Source: Deltaproteobacteria bacterium (GTDB taxonomy: Bacteria > Desulfobacterota > Desulfobacteria > Desulfobacterales > B30-G6). Taken from it: DNA of 8,379 nucleotides. The DNA is taken from the NCBI GenBank assembly GCA_003647375.1, contig QMMS01000201.1:1-8379 (forward strand), given 5' to 3'. The notes under the pieces are model-generated. The model was not told the origin of the DNA. It searched no databases and was given only the letters and a program-made list of their open reading frames with translations. Positions 1 through 5,578 of this stretch are shown here, piece after piece (the stretch's first letter is position 1; every line of letters begins with the position of its first letter). The translations under genes and the position numbers were made by a program.

Positions 1-274
1 GCACCGCTGTCCGCTGAGCGACAAAGAGCAAGCCAAACAGGCCCGTCATGCAATACGCGCTTTTTCGGCGAAAATTGTCACGGAATTCAATCGGCATTTC
101 GGAGACATTACCTGCCAGGGGCTTATCGGAATGGACTTTTCCAAACCCGGTGAATACCAGAAGTTTCTGGAATCGGGCATCTGGAAGGACAAATGCGAAA
201 AGTACGTCGAGTTCATGATAGACAGGCTTTATGATCTTGAAGACGACAAAGGCCTGTTTGTGCAGGCATCGTAA
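1..274 (+). CDS. C_GCAxxG_C_C family redox protein, 3' end (partial)
   Basis: The reading frame is open from base 2 to the TAA at 272-274 and gives about 90 C-terminal residues; the start lies outside the window. The visible part has the sequence style of the C_GCAxxG_C_C family (putative redox-active or metal-binding proteins common in anaerobes): an amphipathic helix (KQARHAIRAFSAKIVTEFN), then FGDITCQGLIGMDFS, then a short segment ending in WKDKCEKYVEF. The cysteines in ITCQGLIG and KDKCEKYV match the last two conserved cysteines of the family in position and surroundings; the GCAxxG motif would lie upstream and cannot be seen. The family is usually about 130-160 residues, so roughly half is present. 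Biochemical function is not established. An inverted repeat (AACGCC/GGCGTT) spans the stop and following bases, but its 17-base loop makes it a poor terminator. Confidence 0.8.
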   Translation, partial: HRCPLSDKEQAKQARHAIRAFSAKIVTEFNRHFGDITCQGLIGMDFSKPGEYQKFLESGIWKDKCEKYVEFMIDRLYDLEDDKGLFVQAS

Positions 275-454
275 CGCCCTGAATGGCACCACAGCGGCGT
301 TTCGATGTTTCGACCTTCGAGAACCATATGTCCAATTAGTCAAGGATGTTCCCAAGGCTTATGGGTCCTTTACAGATTTTCCTATAGGTGGTAGGTGTTA
401 CCATTTCTATTTCTATAAACGTTTTCATCCATCATATCGGATCAGGTCTTTACA
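275..454. other. intergenic region before the AI-2E family gene
   Basis: These 180 bases lie between the redox-protein stop and the AI-2E family start. The second half (about 369-435) is T-rich and has a -10-like TATAAA at 414-419, but no convincing -35 at the right distance (TAGGTG, 16 bases upstream, is weak). The next gene may have its own promoter here or be read through from upstream; I cannot tell which. I see no RNA gene or strong hairpin. Confidence 0.3.
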
Positions 455-1504
455 ATGAAAAAGGAAACGATCAGCGCCATCGTGCTGCTGCTACTGGTAG
501 TCTTTTTCTCGGTTCTCTTTTTATCGATGATCCGTAGCTTTCTAATGGTGATTTTCCTGTCCGCAATCTTTTCGGCATTGGCCAAGCCTTTATACAGGAA
601 GTTTGTCAAATGGTTCAAAGGCCGGCGCAGCCTCGCGTCCATCACCACCCTCCTGCTGATCGTGGTTGTCATCCTGCTCCCCCTGGGCGGGCTGCTCAGT
701 ATCGTCACGGGCCAGGCCATAAAGGTGGCCGAGAACACCAAGCCCTGGGTGGAAAAACAGATTGCACAGCCCGATGCGATCCTGCGTGCAATCAAGAGCC
801 TGCCGCTGGTGGAGCATATCGCACCCTACCGGGATATAGTTTTCCAAAAGGCCGGGCAAGCCGTCGGCAGTATAAGCAAGTTGTTGCTCAGTCGCTTTTC
901 GTCCCTGGCATTCGGCACGATCAACTTTTTATTCATGTTTTTTGTTTTCCTGTACACCATGTTCTTTTTTCTGATGGACGGCGAGCGGCTGGTGGATAAA
1001 ATACTCTATTACCTGCCCCTGAAGAATCACGACGAACAGCAGCTGCTTAAGCGGTTCACGTCGGTTTCGCGGGCCACGCTTAAGGGAACCGCCGTAATCG
1101 GCGTTTTGCAGGGAGGGCTTTCGGGTCTTGCCTTTTGGGTTGTAGGTATCCCCAGCGCCATGTTCTGGGGTACTGTCATGACTGTATTGTCCGTCATCCC
1201 CGGTATTGGAACTGCTCTTGTATGGATTCCGGCCGCCATCACCCTGGCCGGCGCAGGCCACTACTATAAAGCGGCGGGATTGACGGTTTTCTGCGCGCTG
1301 GTCGTGGGCAGCCTGGACAATTTTCTGCGGCCCGCACTGGTGGGCAAAGACACCCAGATGCACGATCTGATGATCTTTTTCGGCACCATGGGCGGGATCT
1401 TCATGTTCGGTATTCCGGGGATCATTATCGGGCCGCTGATCGCCGCGCTGTTCATCACTATCTGGGATATCTACGGTGTCGCGTTCAAGGATGTGCTCCC
1501 GTAA
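455..1504 (+). CDS. AI-2E family transporter (PerM/TqsA-type membrane protein)
   Basis: A 349-residue integral inner-membrane protein of the AI-2E family, which includes E. coli TqsA and PerM and is mostly of unknown substrate. Hydrophobic segments lie near residues 7-44 (two passes), 63-84, 150-174, 213-235, 237-266, 272-288 and 305-340, the usual arrangement with a soluble stretch (about 88-145) after the third pass. Family signatures are visible: SVIPGIGTALVWIPAA (246-261), DNFLRPALVG (288-297, the family's conserved DNxxRP), and the glycine-rich C-terminal hairpin FFGTMGGIFMFGIPGIIIGP (308-327). Length is normal for the family. The ATG at 455 has only a weak purine stretch (CAGG, about 8 bases upstream), but the protein begins where the family begins. 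The name refers to autoinducer-2 export in one member; other members are linked to different substrates, so the cargo here is unknown. The following gene is convergent. Confidence 0.9.
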   Translation: MKKETISAIVLLLLVVFFSVLFLSMIRSFLMVIFLSAIFSALAKPLYRKFVKWFKGRRSLASITTLLLIVVVILLPLGGLLSIVTGQAIKVAENTKPWVEKQIAQPDAILRAIKSLPLVEHIAPYRDIVFQKAGQAVGSISKLLLSRFSSLAFGTINFLFMFFVFLYTMFFFLMDGERLVDKILYYLPLKNHDEQQLLKRFTSVSRATLKGTAVIGVLQGGLSGLAFWVVGIPSAMFWGTVMTVLSVIPGIGTALVWIPAAITLAGAGHYYKAAGLTVFCALVVGSLDNFLRPALVGKDTQMHDLMIFFGTMGGIFMFGIPGIIIGPLIAALFITIWDIYGVAFKDVLP

Positions 1505-1548
1505 GCGTCGCTCACCAAAGCCCTTAGCAAAAATAACACCGGCAACTA

Positions 1549-1758
1549 TTAAAGTACACTTTCCCCAGACAGAATTTCTTTCACCCGGCCGACAATACCG
1601 CTTGTCAGGCGAACCTTAATGCCATGCGGATGCGTGGAAGACCTGGTAAGAATATCCTTCACAATCCCGTCCGTCAGTTTCCCGGTGCGCTGATCCTGCT
1701 TCTGGACAATCTGAACCCGGATTCCCACGTTAATATCCGATCGATTTCTGCCGCTCAT
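1549..1758 (-). CDS. YwbE family small protein
   Basis: A 69-residue protein beginning MSGRNRSDINVG and matching the YwbE family (DUF2196) known from Bacillus subtilis YwbE: KQDQRTGKLTDGIVKDILT followed by SSTHPHGIKVRLTSGIVGRV is the family's signature region, near-invariant from memory. The family is small, basic and predicted to be beta-rich; its function is unknown. Two in-frame ATGs exist. The one at 1773 would add five residues, but the AGGAG at 1769-1765 lies downstream of it and six bases before the ATG at 1758, so 1758 is chosen. The gene is complete and ends in TAA at 1551-1549. It converges with the AI-2E family gene across a 44-base gap that has no clear terminator hairpin. Confidence 0.88.
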   Translation of the reverse strand: MSGRNRSDINVGIRVQIVQKQDQRTGKLTDGIVKDILTRSSTHPHGIKVRLTSGIVGRVKEILSGESVL

Positions 1759-1764
1759 CTTTAA

Positions 1765-1769
1765 CTCCT
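1765..1769 (-). promoter_or_regulatory. ribosome binding site deciding the YwbE start
   Basis: AGGAG on the minus strand, six bases before the ATG at 1758-1756. It lies downstream of the alternative ATG at 1773-1771 and so favours the shorter protein. Confidence 0.75.
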
Positions 1770-1814
1770 GCATGTGTAGATACCCGGGTCCAGAGGGGCC
1801 GGCACTGATTCAAC

Positions 1815-1845
1815 CCTATAAGGGATTAATATTATGCACATTCAA
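1815..1845 (-). promoter_or_regulatory. possible promoter for the YwbE-family gene
   Basis: On the minus strand, TTGAAT (1845-1840) and a TATAGG/TTATAG -10-like box (about 1821-1815) are separated by 18-19 bases. That is slightly long for a sigma-70 promoter. Transcription would start about 50 bases before the gene. This rests on motif reading only. Confidence 0.25.
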
Positions 1846-1859
1846 CGTGTGATAAATTC

Positions 1860-2039
1860 TAAATCCGAATATCGAAATACGAAACAAATCCAAATATCGA
1901 ATGCTCAAATGATTTAAACACAGCTTGAACTTGTATCTCCAAGGTTTTGTTTTGATCATTCGGTATTGCCCTTCGACCTTGCTCAGGGCGGTGAGCCTGT
2001 CGAACCGTTTAGGATTTCGAATTTCGTGCTTCGGATTTA
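1860..2039. repeat. composite inverted-repeat (MITE-like) intergenic element
   Basis: The outer arms are 1860-1891 (starting TAAATCCGAATATCGAAAT) and 2012-2039, whose reverse complement starts TAAATCCGAAGCACGAAAT; apart from a few substitutions and a three-base gap they match along their length. Inside them a second arm pair, 1893-1909 and 1951-1967, matches at 15 of 17 positions. On the left the outer and inner arms abut; on the right 44 bases containing another palindrome separate them. No ORF is present. The TCGAA/TTCG-rich arms resemble dispersed non-coding repeats I associate with Desulfobacterota and related genomes; that link is from memory. It may be a non-autonomous element or a transcript hairpin. 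Confidence 0.7.
1972..2004. repeat. REP-like palindrome nested in the larger repeat
   Basis: TTCGACCTTGCTCA (1972-1985), a GGGCGG loop, then TGAGCCTGTCGAA (1992-2004). The arms pair as TTCGAC/GTCGAA and GCTCA/TGAGC with a small internal mismatch. From memory, this TTCGAC...GGGCGG...GTCGAA form is a very common dispersed palindrome in environmental bacterial genomes. It lies between the inner and outer right arms of the 1860-2039 element, consistent with later insertion. Confidence 0.65.
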
Positions 2040-2075
2040 AGGAACTACCGACATCGGCATAGCCAAATATCTCTG

Positions 2076-2099
2076 ACCTGGCCCAAAGGACCAGGTTTT
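2076..2099. terminator. possible hairpin terminator after the NYN gene
   Basis: ACCTGG-CC (2076-2083), a four-base loop, then GG-A-CCAGGT (2088-2096) give an eight-pair stem with one bulged A. On the plus strand it is followed by TTT(A); on the minus strand, downstream of the NYN stop at 2124, no T-run follows. It could still stop or stabilise the minus-strand transcript. Direction and function are uncertain. Confidence 0.35.
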
Positions 2100-2123
2100 A
2101 AATGACGGAATAAAATATTATGG

Positions 2124-2951
2124 TCAGTCATCGTGGACCGGCAAATGGATGATATAGCCGCCCGAACGTTCATCCCTTTCCAATTCCAGCAAACCTCGAT
2201 GTTTCCCGTCTTCCAGCAACTGGCTGAAGGTCCGGAAGCCGTAATAGGATTCTGTAAAACCAGGCTTGCGACGCTTCAGGGCCTGCTTGACCATGGAACC
2301 CCAGATTTTGTCCGATTCACCACGCTCGGCAATCAGCGCCTCGATGGTTTCGACGATTAGATCAACAGCCATCTGCTTTTTGTCTTCCTCGATTTTTCGG
2401 ACGCCCTTTTTGGGCGACTTACCCTGGCTCGGCTTAGAGGCTGTTTTTTTACTTTTTTTCTTTTTGGTTTCTTCCTCCCGAACCAGGTCGTCATAATAAA
2501 TGAATTCATCACAATTGGATACCAAGAGGTCCGAGGAAGAATTTTTCACCCCACAACCAATGACCACTTTATTGTTTTCGCGCAGTTTACTCACCAAAGG
2601 CGAAAAATCAGAATCCCCACTGATTATGACAAAGGTCTCCACATGGCTCTTGGTATAGCAAAGGTCCAGGGCATCCACCACCATACGGATATCTGCCGAA
2701 TTCTTGCCTGACTGACGGACATGGGGAATCTCTATCAACTCGAAGGCGGCCTCGTGCATGACCCCCTTAAACTCTTTGTATCGCTCCCAGTCGCAGTAGG
2801 CCTTCTTGACGGCGATGCTGCCCTTGAGCAACAAACGTTCAAGCACTTTCTGAATGTCAAACTTTGCATACTTGGCGTCCTTTACACCCAGAGCGATATT
2901 CTCGAAATCGCAGAATAATGCCATGTTTTTGATCTCGATCCGGCTGGTCAT
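2124..2951 (-). CDS. NYN domain (LabA/DUF88-like) protein with C-terminal OST-HTH domain
   Basis: A 275-residue soluble protein. Residues 9-155 form a NYN (PIN-like) ribonuclease domain: MALFCDFENIALG (D15, N18), the NSADIRMVVDAL segment (D87, D93) and VIISGDSDFSPLV (D113, D115) supply the expected metal-binding acidic residues, so the nuclease site looks intact. Residues 160-190 are a lysine-rich linker (ETKKKKSKKTASK). Residues about 193-270 resemble an OST-HTH/LOTUS winged-helix domain (SMVKQALKRRKPGFTESYYGFRTFSQLLED), thought to bind RNA. NYN plus OST-HTH is a recurrent bacterial arrangement, probably acting on RNA; the substrate is unknown. The ATG at 2951 follows AAGGAGG by eight bases. 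The gene is alone, divergent from the importer operon. Two A7 runs on the coding strand encode the linker. Confidence 0.88.
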   Translation of the reverse strand: MTSRIEIKNMALFCDFENIALGVKDAKYAKFDIQKVLERLLLKGSIAVKKAYCDWERYKEFKGVMHEAAFELIEIPHVRQSGKNSADIRMVVDALDLCYTKSHVETFVIISGDSDFSPLVSKLRENNKVVIGCGVKNSSSDLLVSNCDEFIYYDDLVREEETKKKKSKKTASKPSQGKSPKKGVRKIEEDKKQMAVDLIVETIEALIAERGESDKIWGSMVKQALKRRKPGFTESYYGFRTFSQLLEDGKHRGLLELERDERSGGYIIHLPVHDD

Positions 2952-2959
2952 AAGCTGTT

Positions 2960-2966
2960 CCTCCTT
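2960..2966 (-). promoter_or_regulatory. ribosome binding site of the NYN gene
   Basis: AAGGAGG on the minus strand, eight bases before the ATG at 2951. It is a full-strength site that fixes this start. Confidence 0.8.
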
Positions 2967-2989
2967 CGAAAGCCTTTGCTGCGTTATTT

Positions 2990-3025
2990 GGGTTTATTGG
3001 GTTTGTTGAGTTTGTTGGGTTATAA
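2990..3025. repeat. 9-bp tandem repeat, four units
   Basis: The consecutive units GGGTTTATT, GGGTTTGTT, GAGTTTGTT and GGGTTATAA make a degenerate 9-bp tandem array, possibly preceded by a fifth decayed unit (GCGTTATTT, 2981-2989). It lies 39-74 bases upstream of the NYN start, in its promoter or 5' leader. Confidence 0.7.
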
Positions 3026-3150
3026 CAACATCTTTCCTTGAACCGCTCTGTCATTTTTAGTTTCCGGCAAATGAGCCAAAAAGTGCAAGCAATATGATTT
3101 ATTTCAAGCATTATGCCGTGCAATCAGTAATTTTACAACAAAGTATGCAA

Positions 3151-3173
3151 ATAAAATCGTAATACGCTTTTAC
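3151..3173. promoter_or_regulatory. imperfect 10+3+10 palindrome, candidate operator
   Basis: ATAAAATCGT (3151-3160), spacer AAT, then ACGCTTTTAC (3164-3173). The right arm complements the left at eight of ten positions. The left half-site and the three-base spacer length are identical to those of the perfect palindrome at 8208-8230. It lies about 200 bases before the NYN start and about 70 before the importer promoter-like segment. Confidence 0.45.
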
Positions 3174-3241
3174 TAAGTTGAGCGATTGTCGAGGTTGCCG
3201 TAGCTGCAAGGAAGATGCTGTTCCGCTATAGTTTTATCTTC

Positions 3242-3277
3242 TTGACTTGTGAAATGGTTTCTATAGAATCGTATAAT
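3242..3277 (+). promoter_or_regulatory. promoter-like segment for the importer operon
   Basis: A consensus -10 hexamer TATAAT sits at 3272-3277. A TTGACT at 3242-3247 matches a -35 box but is 24 bases away, too far for a standard sigma-70 promoter; paired with the weaker TATAGA at 3262-3267 the spacing is 14, too short. The promoter may have a poor -35 and depend on an activator. Transcription would start near 3284, giving a leader of about 195 bases. Confidence 0.45.
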
Positions 3278-3296
3278 ATGTTATGAACATATAACA
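3276..3296. promoter_or_regulatory. palindrome overlapping the -10 box, candidate operator
   Basis: ATATGTT (3276-3282), ATG, AACATAT (3286-3292) is a perfect 7+3+7 palindrome. Overlapping it, TGTTAT (3279-3284) and ATAACA (3291-3296) form a 6+6+6 inverted repeat. The first shares two bases with the TATAAT box, so a bound regulator would block transcription. It does not closely match a Fur box. The binding protein is unknown. Confidence 0.45.
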
Positions 3297-3309
3297 ATGT
3301 CGCTTAATG

Positions 3310-3456
3310 GGCAAAAGAATTTCCAGTATTCGACTGGTTTACCCCCTTGTTTTGTGCCAGACTAAATTTCCTGCCTCTGTAGCTCCGCCCTATGACGAAA
3401 ATATTCGCCCCCCGCGAATGGGATCTCCACTTCGCTCCCATAAACAACGGGAAATT
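3310..3456 (+). promoter_or_regulatory. hairpin-forming 5' leader of the importer operon (possible cis-regulatory RNA)
   Basis: First domain: GGCAAAA (3310-3316) pairs with TTTT-GT-GCC (3350-3358) around a CCAGT/ACTGG hairpin (3323-3337). Second domain: AATTTCC (3365-3371) pairs with GGAAATT (3450-3456) and encloses ATTCGC (3403-3408), a C5 loop and GCGAAT (3414-3419). GCGAA can instead pair with TTCGC (3431-3435), and ATGGGA (3418-3423) with TCCCAT (3436-3441), so several folds exclude each other. I recognise no known riboswitch consensus, and there is no T-rich terminator. Short stems like these can arise by chance. Confidence 0.3.
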
Positions 3457-3464
3457 CAACTTTC

Positions 3465-3472
3465 AAAGGAGG
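3465..3472 (+). promoter_or_regulatory. ribosome binding site of the importer binding-protein gene
   Basis: AAAGGAGG, seven bases before the ATG at 3480. It is close to the ideal anti-16S match and fixes this start. It lies just after the 3' side of the putative outer leader helix (3450-3456). Confidence 0.85.
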
Positions 3473-3479
3473 TTTACCC

Positions 3480-4475
3480 ATGAAAAAATTATTGATTATA
3501 TTGTCGGCACTAATCCTGGTGCCCTCGGCATTTGCTGCGGATTCCGATCTTCTCCAAAAGGCCAAGGCTGAAGGGCAGGTATCTTTTTACGCCAACATGA
3601 CGGCTATCCAGCCCATTATGGATGTGTTCAACGCCCAAACCGGTCTCAAGGGCAAGTATACACGCATCTCCACCTCCAAATTCCTGCCCACGGTGCTGAC
3701 AGAGTTCCAGGCCGGAAAGCTCATGGCCGATGTATTGCAAGCACCATTGCCGGTTATGCAAATGCTCAAAGCCCAGGGTGTCCTGTCGCCTTACACATCG
3801 CCTGCCGCTGCCGGTTATCCCGCCTGGACCCAAAAGGACGACGCAATCCAGACCTTCGGCATCGAGTATGTGGGCCTGATCTACAACAAGGAACTCGTCA
3901 AACCAGCCGATGTTCCCAAGCGATATGAAGATCTGACCGATCCTAAATGGAAGAATAAAATCGTCATGGCCAACCCGGGCGCCCATGCAACCACCATTTC
4001 ATGGCTGGTGGGACTGAAGGAAAATGTCTTCAAGTCCGAGGCCGAGTGGATGAAGTTCCTCAAGGGACTCGCAGCCAATAAGCCCATGCTCGTTAAATCG
4101 TTCGGTCCTACACCGGCTCCCGTTGAAAGCGGTGAAAAACACATAGCAATCTCCATGCCTAAGTACATCATCACCAAAGCCCCGGCCCCACTCGACTGGG
4201 CCAGGGTGGAACAACCCCTCATGGGAACGCCTCGCGGCATGGCGATTTCTGCCAGTGCCAAAAACCCCAACGCAGCAAAGTTGTTCATGGACTTCTGGCT
4301 AACTAAAAAGGCCATGGGAAAGCTGTCCAGAGAGGTAGGTGAATATGTCCTGGCTCCCGGTGTATTTCCACCCATCGACGGTATGGACAAGGCCAAGGTC
4401 ATCCCCATCCGTACCTTGTCCGAAAAGGAAATCAGCAGCTATGGAGCCATATTCAAGAAAATATTTGAACTGTAA
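3480..4475 (+). CDS. ABC importer periplasmic binding protein (Fe3+-type, family 1)
   Basis: A 331-residue extracellular solute-binding protein. Residues 1-19 are a signal peptide (two lysines, a hydrophobic core LLIILSALILV, cleavage likely after SAFA-19), so the mature protein is periplasmic; there is no lipobox cysteine. The body has the layout of the AfuA/FbpA-like class: GQVSFYANM (32-40), LTEFQAGKLMADVLQ (73-87), GIEYVGLIYNKELV (127-140), the class-typical LTDPKWKNKIVMANPG (152-167), and PRGMAISASAKNPNAAKLFMDFWLT (251-275). Length is normal. FbpA-type iron binders coordinate Fe3+ with two adjacent tyrosines; this protein has no adjacent tyrosine pair, so iron as substrate is doubtful, and an organic ion or other oxyanion is possible. 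It is the first gene of a three-gene operon; its stop overlaps the ATPase start. The frame is clear and the start is set by a strong ribosome binding site. Confidence 0.85.
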   Translation: MKKLLIILSALILVPSAFAADSDLLQKAKAEGQVSFYANMTAIQPIMDVFNAQTGLKGKYTRISTSKFLPTVLTEFQAGKLMADVLQAPLPVMQMLKAQGVLSPYTSPAAAGYPAWTQKDDAIQTFGIEYVGLIYNKELVKPADVPKRYEDLTDPKWKNKIVMANPGAHATTISWLVGLKENVFKSEAEWMKFLKGLAANKPMLVKSFGPTPAPVESGEKHIAISMPKYIITKAPAPLDWARVEQPLMGTPRGMAISASAKNPNAAKLFMDFWLTKKAMGKLSREVGEYVLAPGVFPPIDGMDKAKVIPIRTLSEKEISSYGAIFKKIFEL

Positions 4476-5563
4476 TGGAAATCAATATCAAAAACGTCAG
4501 TAAGTATTATTACTCCGGCGGTAAGACCATAAAGGCCCTGGATGACGTAAGCTTGTCTATCCCGGCTAACCAGATTTTCACCCTTCTGGGTCCGAGCGGG
4601 TGCGGTAAGACCACCCTCTTGCGCTGTATCGTTGGCCTGGAATCCCCGGATACCGGTGAAATTGAAATCGGTGGTGAAGTGGTCCTGTCCACCGAGAAGG
4701 ATATCTTCGTACCCACGGAGAACCGGGGCCTTGGCATGGTCTTTCAAACCTACGCCATCTGGCCGCACATGAATGTCTTCAACAACGTGGCCTATCCTCT
4801 TCAGACCCGTAAGGTGCCCAGAGATGTCATCCGCAGCAAGGTCGAAAAGACCTTGCGTTTTGTGCAGTTGGAGGGTTTTGAGGACCGGCCTGCAACCAAG
4901 CTTTCCGGCGGTCAACAGCAGCGCGTGGCCCTGGCCCGTGCGCTGGTGGCCGAACCCAAGGTCATTCTTTTTGACGAACCGCTCTCCAATCTGGATGCAA
5001 AACTCAGGGAAGAAACCCGCAAAGATCTGCGTGTCTTTCTGACCGAGCTTCAGATCACCGCCATCTATGTGACCCATGACCGGATCGAGGCCTTGTCCCT
5101 GTCCGACATCGTTGCGGTAATGAACAAAGGACGGATTGTCGAGACAGGCAAGCCTCGGGACATTTATTTAAATGCCGACCACCGTTTTGTGGCCGACTTC
5201 ATCGGTCGCACCAACCTGATCGATGCCACAGTGACGTCCCAGGAGGGATCCGTAACCACTGTGGACTGTGCCATCGGGAGCGTATCCTGCCGTAAGAAGG
5301 CAGACATGAAACCCGGCGACAAGGCAACACTCAGTCTGCGTCCTGAATTCATCCGCCTGAAGCGAGGCGATGCAAGTGAGGCGCAGAATGTCTTCAACGG
5401 GAAAATCGATTCATTGGTTTTCATCGGTGAAGCATTTGAAGGCGAGATCACCATTCAGAAATCGCAGCTCTTCATCAAGACCGAGCCGGACTCTGATATC
5501 GAGGTGGGGCATAGTGCCAACTTCACTGTTGACCCAAACCATTGCCTGCTGGTCACCAGGTAA
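4475..5563 (+). CDS. ABC importer ATPase (FbpC/PotA/CysA type)
   Basis: A 362-residue cytoplasmic ATP-hydrolysing subunit with all catalytic motifs: Walker A GPSGCGKTT (39-47), Q-loop Q91 (VFQTYAIWPHMNVFNNV), signature LSGGQQQRVALARAL (143-157), Walker B VILFDE (163-168), D-loop SNLD (171-174) and H-loop histidine H201 (YVTHDR). The C-terminal part, about 240-362, is a TOBE-like regulatory domain as in the CUT1/FbpC/PotA group. The usual THDQxEA reads THDRIEA here, a mild change next to the catalytic histidine. The start codon overlaps the binding-protein stop by one base (TAATG) with no strong ribosome binding site, implying translational coupling. Length fits the family. It powers the permease encoded 15 bases downstream; the substrate is set by the binding protein and is not known. 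Confidence 0.93.
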   Translation: MEINIKNVSKYYYSGGKTIKALDDVSLSIPANQIFTLLGPSGCGKTTLLRCIVGLESPDTGEIEIGGEVVLSTEKDIFVPTENRGLGMVFQTYAIWPHMNVFNNVAYPLQTRKVPRDVIRSKVEKTLRFVQLEGFEDRPATKLSGGQQQRVALARALVAEPKVILFDEPLSNLDAKLREETRKDLRVFLTELQITAIYVTHDRIEALSLSDIVAVMNKGRIVETGKPRDIYLNADHRFVADFIGRTNLIDATVTSQEGSVTTVDCAIGSVSCRKKADMKPGDKATLSLRPEFIRLKRGDASEAQNVFNGKIDSLVFIGEAFEGEITIQKSQLFIKTEPDSDIEVGHSANFTVDPNHCLLVTR

Positions 5564-5578
5564 AAAAGGAAAAGAACC

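Larger units (their letters stand above)
2952..3479. other. 528-base divergent intergenic region
   Basis: This region separates the NYN gene (-) from the importer operon (+). From left to right it holds the NYN ribosome binding site, a 9-bp tandem repeat (2990-3025), AT-rich DNA, an imperfect palindrome (3151-3173), a promoter-like segment with an overlapping palindrome (3242-3296), hairpin-forming leader DNA (3310-3456) and the importer ribosome binding site. Open frames crossing it lack ribosome binding sites and overlap real genes in other frames, so I call no gene here. Confidence 0.6.

Noticed and set aside
273..301. AACGCC/GGCGTT inverted repeat as a terminator for the first gene
   Set aside because: It overlaps the stop codon, has a 17-base loop and is followed by only three T residues.
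231..458. 75-codon plus-strand ORF between the redox-protein end and the AI-2E gene
   Set aside because: It overlaps the end of the upstream gene in another frame, has no ribosome binding site, and its composition looks random.
2857..3123. 88-codon minus-strand ORF across the NYN start with a repetitive NPTNSTNPINPNN segment
   Set aside because: The repetitive peptide is just the translated 9-bp DNA repeat, and the frame runs into the NYN gene out of phase.
3096..3123. Possible sigma-54 promoter (TTGCACG...TGCTT, minus strand) for the NYN gene
   Set aside because: The -24 GG is not conserved and the -12 GC is off by one base in spacing.
3310..3456. TPP, cobalamin, fluoride or guanidine riboswitch in the importer leader
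   Set aside because: None of their signature sequences, such as CUGAGA or the fluoride GGCGAUGG core, is present.
3362..3565. 67-codon minus-strand ORF over the importer leader and signal peptide
   Set aside because: It is antisense to a well-supported gene start and I see no ribosome binding site. The peptide looks fairly protein-like, so it is noted, but leader structure explains the region equally well.
3392..3571. 59-codon plus-strand upstream ORF starting MTKIFAPREWD in the importer leader
   Set aside because: It has no ribosome binding site and reads through the importer start in a different frame. A leader-peptide role cannot be supported.
3955..3964. Third ATAAAATCGT half-site
   Set aside because: It lies inside the binding-protein gene, encodes a family-conserved segment (KNKIVM), and has no second arm.
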